NCBI GenBank assembly: GCA_017640615.1
Contig: JAEPQK010000006.1
Coordinates: 186,001-250,000, forward strand
Direction of reading: 5' to 3'
DNA: 64,000 nucleotides
DNA from: Rhizobiaceae bacterium
GTDB lineage: Bacteria; Pseudomonadota; Alphaproteobacteria; Rhizobiales; Rhizobiaceae
Shown here piece by piece: positions 8,427 to 16,730 of this stretch. The notes below the pieces were generated by a model. The model was not told where the DNA came from, made no database searches, and saw only the letters and a program-made list of their open reading frames with translations. How positions within the stretch are numbered: the first letter of the stretch is position 1; the number at the start of each line of letters is the position of its first letter. A program made the translations under genes and the position numbers.

Positions 8427-9221
8427 GTGAAGCCGATTGCAGAAATGCCGAAAGAGGTCGCGGCGGCGGTCAAGGTCGTTTTCTGCGACATCGACGATAC
8501 GATAACGACCGATGGAAGGTTGACTGGCCCGGCCTATCAGGCGCTCGAAGACCTGGACAAGGCGGGGATCGCAGTCGCCCCGATCACCGGACGGCCCGCC
8601 GGCTGGTGTGACATGATTGCCCGGTTCTGGCCGGTCAAAGGCGTCGTCGGCGAAAATGGCGCGTTCTACTACGCATATGATTGGTCCCGGCGCCGCATGC
8701 GGCGGAATTTGCATCCGGTCGTTGCCGAACATGTCGCGCGTCCTGATCGCTTCGAGCGCATCAAGTCGCGCGTGGCGGCAGAGGTTCCCGGTGCTGCCAT
8801 TTCTGCGGACCAGCCGTTTCGGCTCGCCGACCTGGCGATCGATTTTTGCGAGGATGTGGCGGCGCTTAGTGACGATGACGTTTCACACATCGCTGAGATT
8901 TTCCGCGAGGAAGGTGCGGTGGCTAAGGTCTCGTCGATCCACGTCAATGGCTGGTTCGGCGCGTATGACAAGCTGACCACATCGCGCAGACTGGCCTCCG
9001 ACATACTCGGGATCGACATCGACGAAGCGAACGAGCGGATCGTGTTTGTCGGCGACAGCCCAAACGACGCACCGATGTTCGGCTTCTTCGAGAATTCCTG
9101 CGGTGTCGCCAATGTGCGTGCCTTCGATGGTCGCATGGAAGCCAACCCGAGTTGGATCGCCGACCGCGAGGGCGGCAGCGGCTTTCGTCAGATCGCCGAC
9201 CACATCTTGTCATCACGCTAG
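8427..9221 (+). CDS. HAD superfamily class IIB hydrolase (sugar phosphatase-like)
   Basis: A 264-residue protein starting at GTG 8427, two bases after the dehydrogenase stop; ATG 8445 is an alternative. Motif I is VFCDIDDTITTDG near residue 14 with both aspartates. Motif II is ITGRP near 54, and motif IV is FVGDSPNDAPMFGFF near 208, which together with the cap position indicates a Cof/sucrose-phosphatase-like IIB enzyme. It likely removes phosphate from a sugar or polyol phosphate formed by its neighbours, for example the product of the glycerol-1-phosphate-dehydrogenase homologue. The catalytic set is complete. The next gene follows after 11 bases. Confidence 0.8.
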   Translation: MKPIAEMPKEVAAAVKVVFCDIDDTITTDGRLTGPAYQALEDLDKAGIAVAPITGRPAGWCDMIARFWPVKGVVGENGAFYYAYDWSRRRMRRNLHPVVAEHVARPDRFERIKSRVAAEVPGAAISADQPFRLADLAIDFCEDVAALSDDDVSHIAEIFREEGAVAKVSSIHVNGWFGAYDKLTTSRRLASDILGIDIDEANERIVFVGDSPNDAPMFGFFENSCGVANVRAFDGRMEANPSWIADREGGSGFRQIADHILSSR

Positions 9222-9232
9222 AGGAGGGGCCC

Positions 9233-9889
9233 ATGGCCACGGAAGCCAATGCACGCCGGGAGATTATCGACGCTTGTCTTGAGATGAACGCGTGTGGCTT
9301 GAATCAGGGCACGTCCGGCAACATTTCCATCCGCTATGAAGATCGGATGCTGATTTCGCCATCGGCTACGCCCTACAGGAAGATGAAGCCGGACATGATC
9401 GCGTCAATGGATCTGTCGGGCACGATGAAGCACGAATGGGATGGCCCGCTGAAACCGTCGACGGAGTGGCGCATACACTGGCAGCTGCTGAAGGACCGTT
9501 CGGATATTTCAGCGGTCGTCCATGCGCATCCGACCTACTGCACGGCGCTGGCGATTTTGCGTAAGCCCATACCGGCCTGCCACTATATGATCGCGGCGTT
9601 TGGCGGCATGGATGTGCGCTGCGCGGACTATCACACCTTCGGATCGCCGGAACTTGCCACCATGGCAGTTGAGGCCATGCAGGGCAGAACCGCCTGCCTG
9701 TTGGCAAATCACGGCATGGTAGCTGGCGGCATGGGCATCGAGCAGGCCATGTGGCGGGCAGTGGAGTTGGAGACGATCGCGCGCCAATATTATCTTGCGT
9801 TGCGGATGGGCGAACCGGTCCTGCTCTCGAAGGAAGCAATCGACGATACGTTCAAAATGTTCGCGGGCTACGGCGTGCAAGACGGGTGA
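9233..9889 (+). CDS. Class II aldolase (L-fuculose-phosphate aldolase type)
   Basis: Start at ATG 9233, preceded by AGGAGG at 9222-9227. A 218-residue protein of normal length for FucA-type aldolases. The phosphate-binding loop GTSGNIS is near 25-31, the zinc ligands HAH are at 97/99 and the third histidine, in ANHGM, is at 160. Such enzymes cleave a ketose-1-phosphate to DHAP and an aldehyde such as lactaldehyde or glycolaldehyde. It closes the operon of the dehydrogenase and the HAD-IIB phosphatase. DHAP from this reaction would be a natural substrate for the dehydrogenase two genes upstream, which is an inference. Confidence 0.84.
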   Translation: MATEANARREIIDACLEMNACGLNQGTSGNISIRYEDRMLISPSATPYRKMKPDMIASMDLSGTMKHEWDGPLKPSTEWRIHWQLLKDRSDISAVVHAHPTYCTALAILRKPIPACHYMIAAFGGMDVRCADYHTFGSPELATMAVEAMQGRTACLLANHGMVAGGMGIEQAMWRAVELETIARQYYLALRMGEPVLLSKEAIDDTFKMFAGYGVQDG

Positions 9890-9897
9890 CTGAAGTT

Positions 9898-9913
9898 GAA
9901 GGCGCGTGCCTTC
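9898..9913. terminator. Short hairpin between convergent operons
   Basis: GAAGGC (9898-9903), GCGT loop, GCCTTC (9908-9913), then GGAGTTTCG. The stem is six pairs and the T-run is poor, but it lies exactly in the 51-base gap between two converging operons. Confidence 0.3.
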
Positions 9914-9940
9914 GGAGTTTCGTCGCCTGCGCATTTTCGA

Positions 9941-10693
9941 TCAGATAGAATCATCGACAATCAGGTGCGGCATTCCTCTCGAGCACGCTTCGACCCGCGC
10001 ATTGACGCGGAACGTTTTCGCTAAAATTTCTGACGTCAGAACATCTGCCGTGGGTCCGAACGCCTGCAACGTGCCTTCAGCCAGAACAGCTACCTTGTCG
10101 GAAAATTTCAGCGCTAGATTCAGGTCGTGCAGCGCGATCAGCACGAGCATACCGTTGTCGAGAGCGAGGTTTCGTATGCCTCGCATGACTTCGAGTTGCC
10201 GATGCAGGTCGAGTGCGCTCGTCGGCTCATCGAGAAGCAGCACCTGCGGGTTGCGCACGAGACATTGAGCGAGGCCAACGAGCTGGCGCTGCCCGCCGCT
10301 GAGTTCGGGCAGTTCCTCATCGGCCAGATGTGCGATGCCGAGGCCGGAAAGCACCAGGTCCACCTCGGTGAGGTCATTATCGCGCAAATGCCATCGGCTA
10401 ATTTGCTTGCGTGCCAGCAGTACCGCTTCGAATACTGTCAGAACCGCGGTCGCGGTTTGGCCCTGAGGCATATAGGCAATCGCCCTGCCTGGATCGCGAG
10501 CGCCTTCGATGCGACATTCGCCGGATCCCGGCACAAGACCAGCTATGCGACGGAAAAGCGTGGATTTGCCGGCCGCGTTGGGGCCGATAACAGCGACGAC
10601 CTCGCCCCCATTGCATCGCGCCAGCGTGACGTCGCGCAGAACCTGCCGCGCTCCAAACATTACGCCGAGACGGAATGTGCTGAGAGCTACCAT
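9941..10693 (-). CDS. FepC/FhuC-type ABC transporter ATP-binding protein
   Basis: A 250-residue ATPase with Walker A GPNAAGKST near 37-45, a Q-loop in AYMPQGQ, the signature LSGGQRQ near 134 and Walker [13 protein letters not shown] near 155, followed by the H-loop in LIALHDLN. The length and the C-terminal FGPTADVLTSEILAKTF pattern match ATPases of iron-siderophore, heme or cobalamin importers. Its start overlaps the permease end by 7 bases. Together with the next two genes it forms a complete FecBCD-type importer at the inner membrane. No TonB-dependent receptor gene lies nearby, so the outer-membrane step must be encoded elsewhere. Confidence 0.88.
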   Translation of the reverse strand: MVALSTFRLGVMFGARQVLRDVTLARCNGGEVVAVIGPNAAGKSTLFRRIAGLVPGSGECRIEGARDPGRAIAYMPQGQTATAVLTVFEAVLLARKQISRWHLRDNDLTEVDLVLSGLGIAHLADEELPELSGGQRQLVGLAQCLVRNPQVLLLDEPTSALDLHRQLEVMRGIRNLALDNGMLVLIALHDLNLALKFSDKVAVLAEGTLQAFGPTADVLTSEILAKTFRVNARVEACSRGMPHLIVDDSI

Positions 10694-11754
10694 ATCTCCC
10701 TGCCGCTTTTCAGGATGAGATAGAGAAAGACAGGCAGTCCGATGGCGGCAGTCACGATGCCGATTGGCAGGGCTGCGCCGGGAACAACGATTTTGGCGAG
10801 AACCGAACTCAGCGACATGATCAGAGCTCCCGTGAGTGCGCTGGCAGGCAACAAGAAACGCTGATCTTCGCCGACCATCATGCGAGCGATATGCGGGCCA
10901 ACCAGGCCGATGAAGCCGATCGTGCCGACAAATGCCACGGGAATGGCGGAGAGCAGGGAGACCAGGATAAGCGTTTCCAGCCGCAGTCGCCGAACGGGGA
11001 TGCCGAAGCTCGCGGCTTGCGCCTCACCGAGCCGAAGTGCGGTCAGCTGCCAGCGACGATGCAGGAATATCGGCAAGGTCAGGCAGAGTGCGAGTGCGGT
11101 GATTGCCAGCTTGGGCCAGGTCGTCTTGGTCAGGCTTCCCATTGTCCAGAAGACAATGGCCGCGACCGCCTGCTGATCCGCAAAATACTGGGTGATGGCA
11201 AGCGCGGTGTTGAAGCTAAAGACCAGCGCAATTCCCAATAGGACGATGGTCTGGATGGAGGCCCCGCGTCTGAGACTTGCCAGATGGATCAGCAGAGCCG
11301 TAACCATTGCGACGGCGAATGCGTTGGCGGCGATCACGTAGTCGCCGGCAAGTGGAACGAGGGCAACGCCGAAGGCAAGCGCCAGTGCCGCGCCAAAGCT
11401 GGCGCCGGCAGAAATGCCGAGCGTGAACGGGCTCGCCAGCGGATTATTGAGGATGGTCTGGATTTGCGCGCCGCCAATGGCAAGCGCCATTCCGACCACG
11501 ACTGCCATCAGCGCCGACGGCATGCGTATCGACCAGACGATGACGCGCATCTGCGCGTCCGCTTCGGCGGGCGTTAGGAGCGTGCGCACGATATCGGCGA
11601 CCCCATAGCTGGCTGGGCCGGTCGCGACGTCGCCGACAAATGCCATGCACAGAGCGAATGACAGTGCAACGAGAACGAAATGCCGTCTGCTGCTCAAGGC
11701 GCGATAAGTGCTGCGCCCGACTATGGGCGCAGCATTGATGGATGCGTCGCTCAC
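10687..11754 (-). CDS. FecCD-family ABC transporter permease
   Basis: A 355-residue, very hydrophobic protein with about ten predicted membrane segments. The family landmarks are MRVIVWSIRMPSALMAVVVG near the first third, NPLASPFTLGISAGASFGA, and GTIGFIGLVGPHIARM with the EAA-like coupling region. Its start overlaps the binding-protein stop (ATGA). The permease forms the channel of a BtuC/FecCD-type importer, probably as a homodimer because only one permease gene is present. Substrate could be a ferric siderophore, heme or another metal chelate; the sequence does not decide this. Confidence 0.88.
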   Translation of the reverse strand: MSDASINAAPIVGRSTYRALSSRRHFVLVALSFALCMAFVGDVATGPASYGVADIVRTLLTPAEADAQMRVIVWSIRMPSALMAVVVGMALAIGGAQIQTILNNPLASPFTLGISAGASFGAALALAFGVALVPLAGDYVIAANAFAVAMVTALLIHLASLRRGASIQTIVLLGIALVFSFNTALAITQYFADQQAVAAIVFWTMGSLTKTTWPKLAITALALCLTLPIFLHRRWQLTALRLGEAQAASFGIPVRRLRLETLILVSLLSAIPVAFVGTIGFIGLVGPHIARMMVGEDQRFLLPASALTGALIMSLSSVLAKIVVPGAALPIGIVTAAIGLPVFLYLILKSGREIW

Positions 11755-12908
11755 GAAGGACTTTCGGTCAATGTAACCGCATAGCCCGGCCGGTATTCAA
11801 TCGGCAGGAAACGCCGGTGATATTCGGCAAATGTCGCATCGGGGTCCAGGTCTTGAAACAGCTCGGGGTGAAACCACTTGGCCAGCTGCTGCACCGCTAC
11901 GAATTCATAGGGGCTGTTATAGAATTGGTGCCAAATGCCATGGAAATTACCGCTTTGCTGGGCCGTGATCCCTGCATAGGCGTCCCTGGTCGTAAACCAT
12001 TGCAGCTTGTCGCGCAGCGTGTCCGTGTCAGCGCCGGGGCCAAGCGGAATCCAGCGGCCGCCCGGCACATAGGCCTCCCAGTCGGCGCTTGTGACCACCA
12101 CATGTTCGGGATCGGCCACGATGACCTGCTCGGGGTTCAGCTGGCCGAAAGTCGAGGGGAGAACACCGCTGCCGATATTGTGGCCTCCGGCGAGTTCGAC
12201 ATATTTGCCGAAATTCTCGGGGCCGAACGTAAAGCAGCAATCCTGCGAGTAGCCGCCGATACGTTCGATAAACACGGTGGGCGCCGACGGTCGGTTTTCA
12301 GCGATGACGTCGGTAACACGTGCCATTGCCGCGCGGCGAAAGCCGATGATCTCTTCGGCACGCTGCTGACGACCCATGATCTCGCCTAGTAGGCGAATGG
12401 TCGGTTCGGTGTTCTCCAGTGGATGGTGGCGGAAATCGACATAGAGAACCGGAATATCCAGTTCGGCCAGCTTTTCTATGTATTTTGCGTCTTCATTGGC
12501 GCGCATTGCTTCGAGGTTGAGCAGCACCACGTCCGGCTTCTGGATGATGGCCGATTCGATATCGATCAGGCTGTCTTCCTGTCCTTTGAATGACGTCAAC
12601 TCAGCGAGTTCAGGGAACGCCTCTCTATATTGCTCATAGGTGGCCGGGTCGGCCTCTATCAGATCATCGCGCCAGGCAACGATGCGGGCAAGCGGATTGT
12701 CCGGTTCAAGCGAGGCAATGAGATAAAGCTGCCTGCCTTCGCCCAGCAGCATTCTTTGCACTGGCGCTTTCACCGCGACTTCGCGCCCGGCGATATCCGT
12801 CACGGTGATCTTTTCGTGGGCATCTTCATCTTTAGCAAACGCTGCAATGGGGCAGGTGACAACGAGGCCAATTGCGAGGGCGCACAGCAGTGAGCGACGC
12901 ATGATCAT
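11751..12908 (-). CDS. ABC transporter substrate-binding protein, iron-chelate type
   Basis: A 385-residue protein with an N-terminal signal peptide ending near AAFAKD, then the cluster-8/TroA-BtuF fold. Landmarks are ITVTDIAGREVAVKAPVQR near 35-52, PDVVLLNLEA and the AGGHNIGS segment. The region with DCCFTFGPENFGKY has a Cys-Cys pair that is unusual for this fold. Start at ATG 12908 behind AAAGGAAG; a second in-frame ATG lies 6 bases on. It is the first gene of the importer operon, which fits high demand for binding protein. The relation to ferric siderophore binding proteins is by fold and operon only. Confidence 0.82.
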   Translation of the reverse strand: MIMRRSLLCALAIGLVVTCPIAAFAKDEDAHEKITVTDIAGREVAVKAPVQRMLLGEGRQLYLIASLEPDNPLARIVAWRDDLIEADPATYEQYREAFPELAELTSFKGQEDSLIDIESAIIQKPDVVLLNLEAMRANEDAKYIEKLAELDIPVLYVDFRHHPLENTEPTIRLLGEIMGRQQRAEEIIGFRRAAMARVTDVIAENRPSAPTVFIERIGGYSQDCCFTFGPENFGKYVELAGGHNIGSGVLPSTFGQLNPEQVIVADPEHVVVTSADWEAYVPGGRWIPLGPGADTDTLRDKLQWFTTRDAYAGITAQQSGNFHGIWHQFYNSPYEFVAVQQLAKWFHPELFQDLDPDATFAEYHRRFLPIEYRPGYAVTLTESPS

Positions 12909-13280
12909 GTCGGCTTCCTTTGGTTATGGGCGCGCTCGGACGCAGGCCGAGCACAGTATTTTTGTGGCGAGAGGAAGCAGTTGAACGACAGCCTCCAGCC
13001 CTGGCGATGCATGACAATCGCGATGAGGTCGGTCGTGCGGCGGCTTCGTCGAAGCTGCGGCAAGTGCCCGATATCGCTCCCGTCAATGTCAGGCTGGCTT
13101 TCTTGACAATACTTCTCAAGAATTGCTGGCGAAGCGTCATTACTCGGCCTGCGCGGGGCCGTCAATGCGGGTGCGCGCCAGTTGCCGAGTTCTGCAACTT
13201 TGGTTGCTTATGGTGCCGTTGAATGAACCCTCTCACGAATGACACTGTCATCCTAGGAAGATACGTGTCGAGAGGTCACT
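12909..13280. other. Long divergent intergenic region (372 bases)
   Basis: This separates the iron-type importer (-) from the ureohydrolase operon (+). No credible coding frame was found. I looked for Fur, Irr or RirA-like boxes and for a cobalamin riboswitch core and saw neither. A TTGACA occurs at 13103-13108 without a convincing -10. The one clear structure is the small palindrome at 13239-13251. Confidence 0.5.
13239..13251. promoter_or_regulatory. Palindrome ATGACA-C-TGTCAT upstream of the ureohydrolase gene
   Basis: A perfect 13-base odd palindrome centred 36 bases before the ATG at 13281, where a repressor or activator site would sit. The LysR-type regulator encoded in the same operon is one possible ligand, but the repeat lacks a clear T-N11-A spacing. 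Confidence 0.3.
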
Positions 13281-14336
13281 ATGAACGACCGTGAGCATCT
13301 GGCTCGGTTGCAGGAAAAGTACGGGTCCGCCTCAGGCGGCGACATTTTCAACGACGAATTCAGGCAAGTCGCCGAAGCGGTGTTTTCGGGCGATCGCCGC
13401 CCGCCGCCCTATAGCGGCGTCTCGACCCTTCTCGACGCACCGCATCAGCCCCTCGACACCGATATGCGTGCAGGCGAGGCGCTCGATATTGCGCTGATCG
13501 GCGTGCCTATGGATTTGGGCGTGACCAATCGCAATGGTTCGCGCTTCGGGCCGCGCGCGGTGCGGTCAATCGATCGTGTCGGGCCGTATCATCATTTGAT
13601 GAAATGTGCGCCGCTCAGCCTGGCTACAGTCGCGGATGCGGGCGACGTTCCGTTTCGCAGCCGCTTCGACCTCGATATGTGCACCGAGGATATCGAGCAG
13701 TTCTACAAGCAGATCGTTGGTGCCGGGATCAGGCCGTTGTCTGTCGGCGGCGATCATTCGATCTCTTTCCCGATCCTCAAGGCGCTGGGCGAAGACCAGC
13801 CGGTCGGCATGATCCAGATCGACGCCCACTGCGACACCGCCGGCTCCTATGAAGGCCAGAAGTTCCATCATGGCGGACCATTCCGGAACGCCGTGCTTGC
13901 AGGTGTGCTCGATCCCAAGCGGACCGTGCAGATCGGCATTCGCGGCGCGACGGAATATCTGTGGGAGTTCTCCTATGAAAGCGGGATGACCGTTATTCAT
14001 TCGGAGGATGTTCACAGGCGAGGGGTGGATGAAGTCGTCGCGCAGGCGCGCGAGGTCGTGGGCGACGGGCCTGTCTACATCTCTTTCGATGTGGACGGGC
14101 TCGATCCCGCATTTACGCCTGGAACCGGTACGCCGGAACTTGGCGGGCTTAGCACGCGCGAGGCGCTGATGATGATGGCCGGATTCGCCGGTCTGAATGT
14201 CGTGGGCGGCGATGTCGTGGAAGTTGCCCCGCAATATGAAGCGACCACCAACACGGCGCAGGTTGGCGCACAGATGCTGTTCGAAATACTGTGCCTGATG
14301 GTGCGCAATCCCGAATTTTCAAGGAAATCCGCATGA
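13281..14336 (+). CDS. Agmatinase/arginase family ureohydrolase (SpeB-like)
   Basis: A 351-residue ureohydrolase. The manganese motifs are all present: GGDHSISFPI near 156, DAHCDT at 181-186 and SFDVDGLDPAFTPGTGTPE from about 268. The GVPMDLGVTNRNGSRFGP segment is typical of agmatinases and guanidinobutyrases. An N-terminal extension of about 55 residues precedes the core. Enzymes of this family hydrolyse a guanidino compound to urea and an amine. Because ornithine cyclodeaminase is two genes downstream, the product may be ornithine or a near relative, so an arginase-like or opine-linked role is possible. RidA overlaps the stop (ATGA). Confidence 0.87.
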   Translation: MNDREHLARLQEKYGSASGGDIFNDEFRQVAEAVFSGDRRPPPYSGVSTLLDAPHQPLDTDMRAGEALDIALIGVPMDLGVTNRNGSRFGPRAVRSIDRVGPYHHLMKCAPLSLATVADAGDVPFRSRFDLDMCTEDIEQFYKQIVGAGIRPLSVGGDHSISFPILKALGEDQPVGMIQIDAHCDTAGSYEGQKFHHGGPFRNAVLAGVLDPKRTVQIGIRGATEYLWEFSYESGMTVIHSEDVHRRGVDEVVAQAREVVGDGPVYISFDVDGLDPAFTPGTGTPELGGLSTREALMMMAGFAGLNVVGGDVVEVAPQYEATTNTAQVGAQMLFEILCLMVRNPEFSRKSA

Positions 14337-14674
14337 CAATCGAACGTCTCGGCAAAGGCGGGCGCATGAGCCAGGCCGTTGTGCACGACAATGTCGTCTA
14401 TCTGTCCGGGCAGGTCGGCTCCGGTGCCACGGTGGCAGAGCAGACCGCGGACGCGCTGGCGGAAGTCGACAAGTGGCTGGCAAAGGCTGGCACGGATAAA
14501 TCCCGTATTCTCTCCGTTACCGTGTGGCTGGCCGATATGGCCGGATTTGACGAGATGAACGGAGTTTACGACCGTTGGATCGACCCGGACAATCCGCCTG
14601 CGCGCGCGGCCGGAGAGTCCCGGCTTGCCACGCCGGACTATCTCGTCGAGTTCATGGTGGTGGCGGCGCGCTGA
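14333..14674 (+). CDS. RidA family protein (enamine/imine deaminase)
   Basis: ATG 14333 overlaps the ureohydrolase stop, giving 113 residues, the normal RidA length of about 115-130. The family features GGRMSQAVVHDNVVYLSGQVG at the start and PPARAAGESRLATPDYLVEF at the end are visible. They include the arginine that holds the carboxylate of the imine in active RidA enzymes. RidA proteins hydrolyse reactive 2-aminoacrylate or related imines. Between a ureohydrolase and an ornithine cyclodeaminase it may clear imine intermediates of ornithine or proline metabolism. That role is inferred from position. Confidence 0.85.
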   Translation: MTIERLGKGGRMSQAVVHDNVVYLSGQVGSGATVAEQTADALAEVDKWLAKAGTDKSRILSVTVWLADMAGFDEMNGVYDRWIDPDNPPARAAGESRLATPDYLVEFMVVAAR

Positions 14675-14675
14675 C

Positions 14676-15617
14676 ATGAAGATGCTGGATGCTGCGGCGA
14701 CCGAAGCCGCGCTGCCCTGGGCCGAGCTGGTCGATGTTCTGGACGAAGGGTTCAGGCAGGAATGCGTGAGCCCGGTTCGGCATCATCACGACTTCGATAT
14801 TCCCGATGAGGGTGCGGGCACGCTGCTTTTGATGCCGGCCTGGACCGTCGGGCGGTATCTGGGCGTGAAGACCGTGGCGGTCGTGCCCGGCAATGGCGCG
14901 CGTGGTCTTTCCGCCGTGCAGGCCAGCTACCAGTTGCTGGATGCGGGAACCGGCCAGTTTCTGGCGATGATCGACGGCGCCACGCTGACCAACAAACGGA
15001 CCGCGGCGGCCTCCGCACTTGCGGCGCGCTATCTCGCTCGCAAGGACGCTTCTCAATTGCTCGTCGTGGGAACCGGCGGTGTCGCACGTTCGCTTGCGCT
15101 GGCGCATGCGGCCGTGCGCGATCTAAAGTCGATTGTGGTTTGGGGCCGGACGTCTGCCAATGCGAGCGCGCTTGCCGAAGAACTGAGTGACGCCGGCCTG
15201 CCGGCCTCGGTCGCCGGCGATCTTGAAGCTGCGGCGCGGCAGGCCGATATCATCTCGACCGCGACCGTTTCGACCGAGCCCATCATATTCGGCGACTGGC
15301 TGAAGCCTGGCGCGCATCTCGATCTCGTCGGCGCTTTCAAGCCGACAATGCGGGAGAGTGACGATGCCGCACTCAAGCGCGCGACAGTCTTTGTCGACAC
15401 ACGCGCTGGTGCGTTGAAGGAAGCCGGCGACATCGTTCTCGCGATCAAGTCGGGTGCGATTTCGGAAAGCGACATCACCGCCGATCTGTTCGATTTGTGC
15501 GGGGGCGTGCATGCGGGTCGCCGCGACGATGCGGAGATCACGGCCTTCAAGTCTGTCGGCACGGCGCTCGAAGATCTCGTTGCGGCGACCTACGCATATG
15601 AACGCACCGCCGGCTGA
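14676..15617 (+). CDS. Ornithine cyclodeaminase / mu-crystallin family protein
   Basis: The ATG at 14676 lies one base after the RidA stop. The protein has 313 residues. The N-terminal half has TLTNKRTAAASALAARYLA, matching the family substrate-binding motif with the key Arg. The dinucleotide fold follows with VVGTGGVARSLALAHA near 130. Ornithine cyclodeaminase converts L-ornithine to L-proline and ammonia with bound NAD. Relatives act as ketimine reductases or alanine dehydrogenases, so the exact reaction is open. The operon context, with a urea-forming enzyme upstream, favours ornithine or a similar diamino acid. Confidence 0.85.
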   Translation: MKMLDAAATEAALPWAELVDVLDEGFRQECVSPVRHHHDFDIPDEGAGTLLLMPAWTVGRYLGVKTVAVVPGNGARGLSAVQASYQLLDAGTGQFLAMIDGATLTNKRTAAASALAARYLARKDASQLLVVGTGGVARSLALAHAAVRDLKSIVVWGRTSANASALAEELSDAGLPASVAGDLEAAARQADIISTATVSTEPIIFGDWLKPGAHLDLVGAFKPTMRESDDAALKRATVFVDTRAGALKEAGDIVLAIKSGAISESDITADLFDLCGGVHAGRRDDAEITAFKSVGTALEDLVAATYAYERTAG

Positions 15618-15688
15618 GCGGGCCAGGCGCGTGCAATTGCGCGGCACAGCGATATTGTTGTACAGCGCAACACCGAAATCAGCGTTGA

Positions 15689-16612
15689 GTGCATATGCGT
15701 AGGCTAAACGACAAGCGGCAGGTGCTCGGGCGCGTCGGCTCGGCCGACATGCATTTGTTCCGCGTATTCCAGACCGTTGCCCAATGCGGCGGCTTTTCCG
15801 CCGCGCAAAGCGAACTCGGCGTCGGGCGCTCAACTGTTTCGCGGCAGATCGGGCATCTGGAAGACCGGCTGGGTTATACGCTCTGCCACCGCGGGCGCAG
15901 CGGGTTTGCACTCACCCAGCATGGCGAACAGGCGCTGAAATACATCAACGTGTTCCTTTCGGCAGCCGACGATTTTGCGTCGAACATGGCCGGCATCAAC
16001 GAGGACTTCGTCGGGTCGATCAATGTGGCGATGATCGACTTTTCCTTTTCCGATCAGGCCAACCCAATGATCAAGGCAATCAAGGCCTATCATGAGCGGG
16101 CGCCGAAAGTGTCGATCAATCTCAGCATTGAATCGCCGAACCAGATCGAACGCGGCGTGATTGAGGGGAAATATCACCTCGGCATCCTGCCGGACTATCG
16201 CCGCCTCGACGGGCTTCGCTACGATGTCGTCTATCACGAGACGGTGGAATTATTCGCTGGCCGCGACCACCCGCTTGGCAAGAAGGTTGCAAGCGGCATC
16301 GAACCCGACCTGGAGGAAGTCTTCAAACACGAGCTGGTCTATCGCGGCTATCTCGAAGGCGACCGGCTGGCTGACATCAAGAAGGAGTTCCGGCGTGGCG
16401 CGACCGTTCTGCAGACCGAAAGCGTTCTCGTGCTCTTGAATGCCGGCATCTATCTCGGCTTCATGCCTTCGCACAGTGCGACCGCCGACGTGGTCAGCGT
16501 CCGACCCGACAAGTTCCGCTACTCGGTGCCGATTTGCGCAACGACGCGGTCAAGCCGGTCGCGTTCGCTGATCCTGAATGCGTTTCTGGAGGATCTGCTG
16601 TCGCGTTCTTGA
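15689..16612 (+). CDS. LysR family transcriptional regulator
   Basis: About 307 residues from GTG 15689; ATG 15695 is equally possible. The N-terminal winged helix-turn-helix is at about 20-60 (SAAQSELGVGRSTVSRQIG). An effector domain with VGSINVAMIDFSF and a hinge near 100 follows. It lies on the same strand between the catabolic genes and the transporter operon, so it probably controls both. A TTGCGC/GCGCAA inverted repeat at 15637-15670 just upstream could be an autoregulatory site, but this is weak. The inducer is probably the guanidino compound or an amino acid derived from it. Confidence 0.84.
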   Translation: MHMRRLNDKRQVLGRVGSADMHLFRVFQTVAQCGGFSAAQSELGVGRSTVSRQIGHLEDRLGYTLCHRGRSGFALTQHGEQALKYINVFLSAADDFASNMAGINEDFVGSINVAMIDFSFSDQANPMIKAIKAYHERAPKVSINLSIESPNQIERGVIEGKYHLGILPDYRRLDGLRYDVVYHETVELFAGRDHPLGKKVASGIEPDLEEVFKHELVYRGYLEGDRLADIKKEFRRGATVLQTESVLVLLNAGIYLGFMPSHSATADVVSVRPDKFRYSVPICATTRSSRSRSLILNAFLEDLLSRS

Positions 16613-16632
16613 TGGCGACGAACGTAACGAGT

Positions 16633-16660
16633 CATTTGTTGCATCGATATGCACCAAATG
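16633..16660. promoter_or_regulatory. 28-base near-perfect palindrome before the amino acid ABC operon
   Basis: CATTTGTTGCAT (16633-16644), CGAT, ATGCACCAAATG (16649-16660): 11 of 12 pairs match. Half of the site, TATGCACC, recurs at 16678-16685, 28 bases from its copy at 16650. There is no T-run, so this looks like an operator in the promoter region of the gene at 16731 and not a terminator. Confidence 0.5.
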
Positions 16661-16730
16661 GTGATTTGCTGGCGATTTATGCACCCCAATTCATGTGAAA
16701 CGATAGAATAAACGGGAAGAGACCACCCAG

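Noticed and set aside
12909..13280. Cobalamin riboswitch, Fur/Irr/RirA box or small gene in the 372-base gap before the iron-type importer
   Set aside because: No conserved riboswitch core, no recognisable iron box and no frame with a ribosome site and homology were found.
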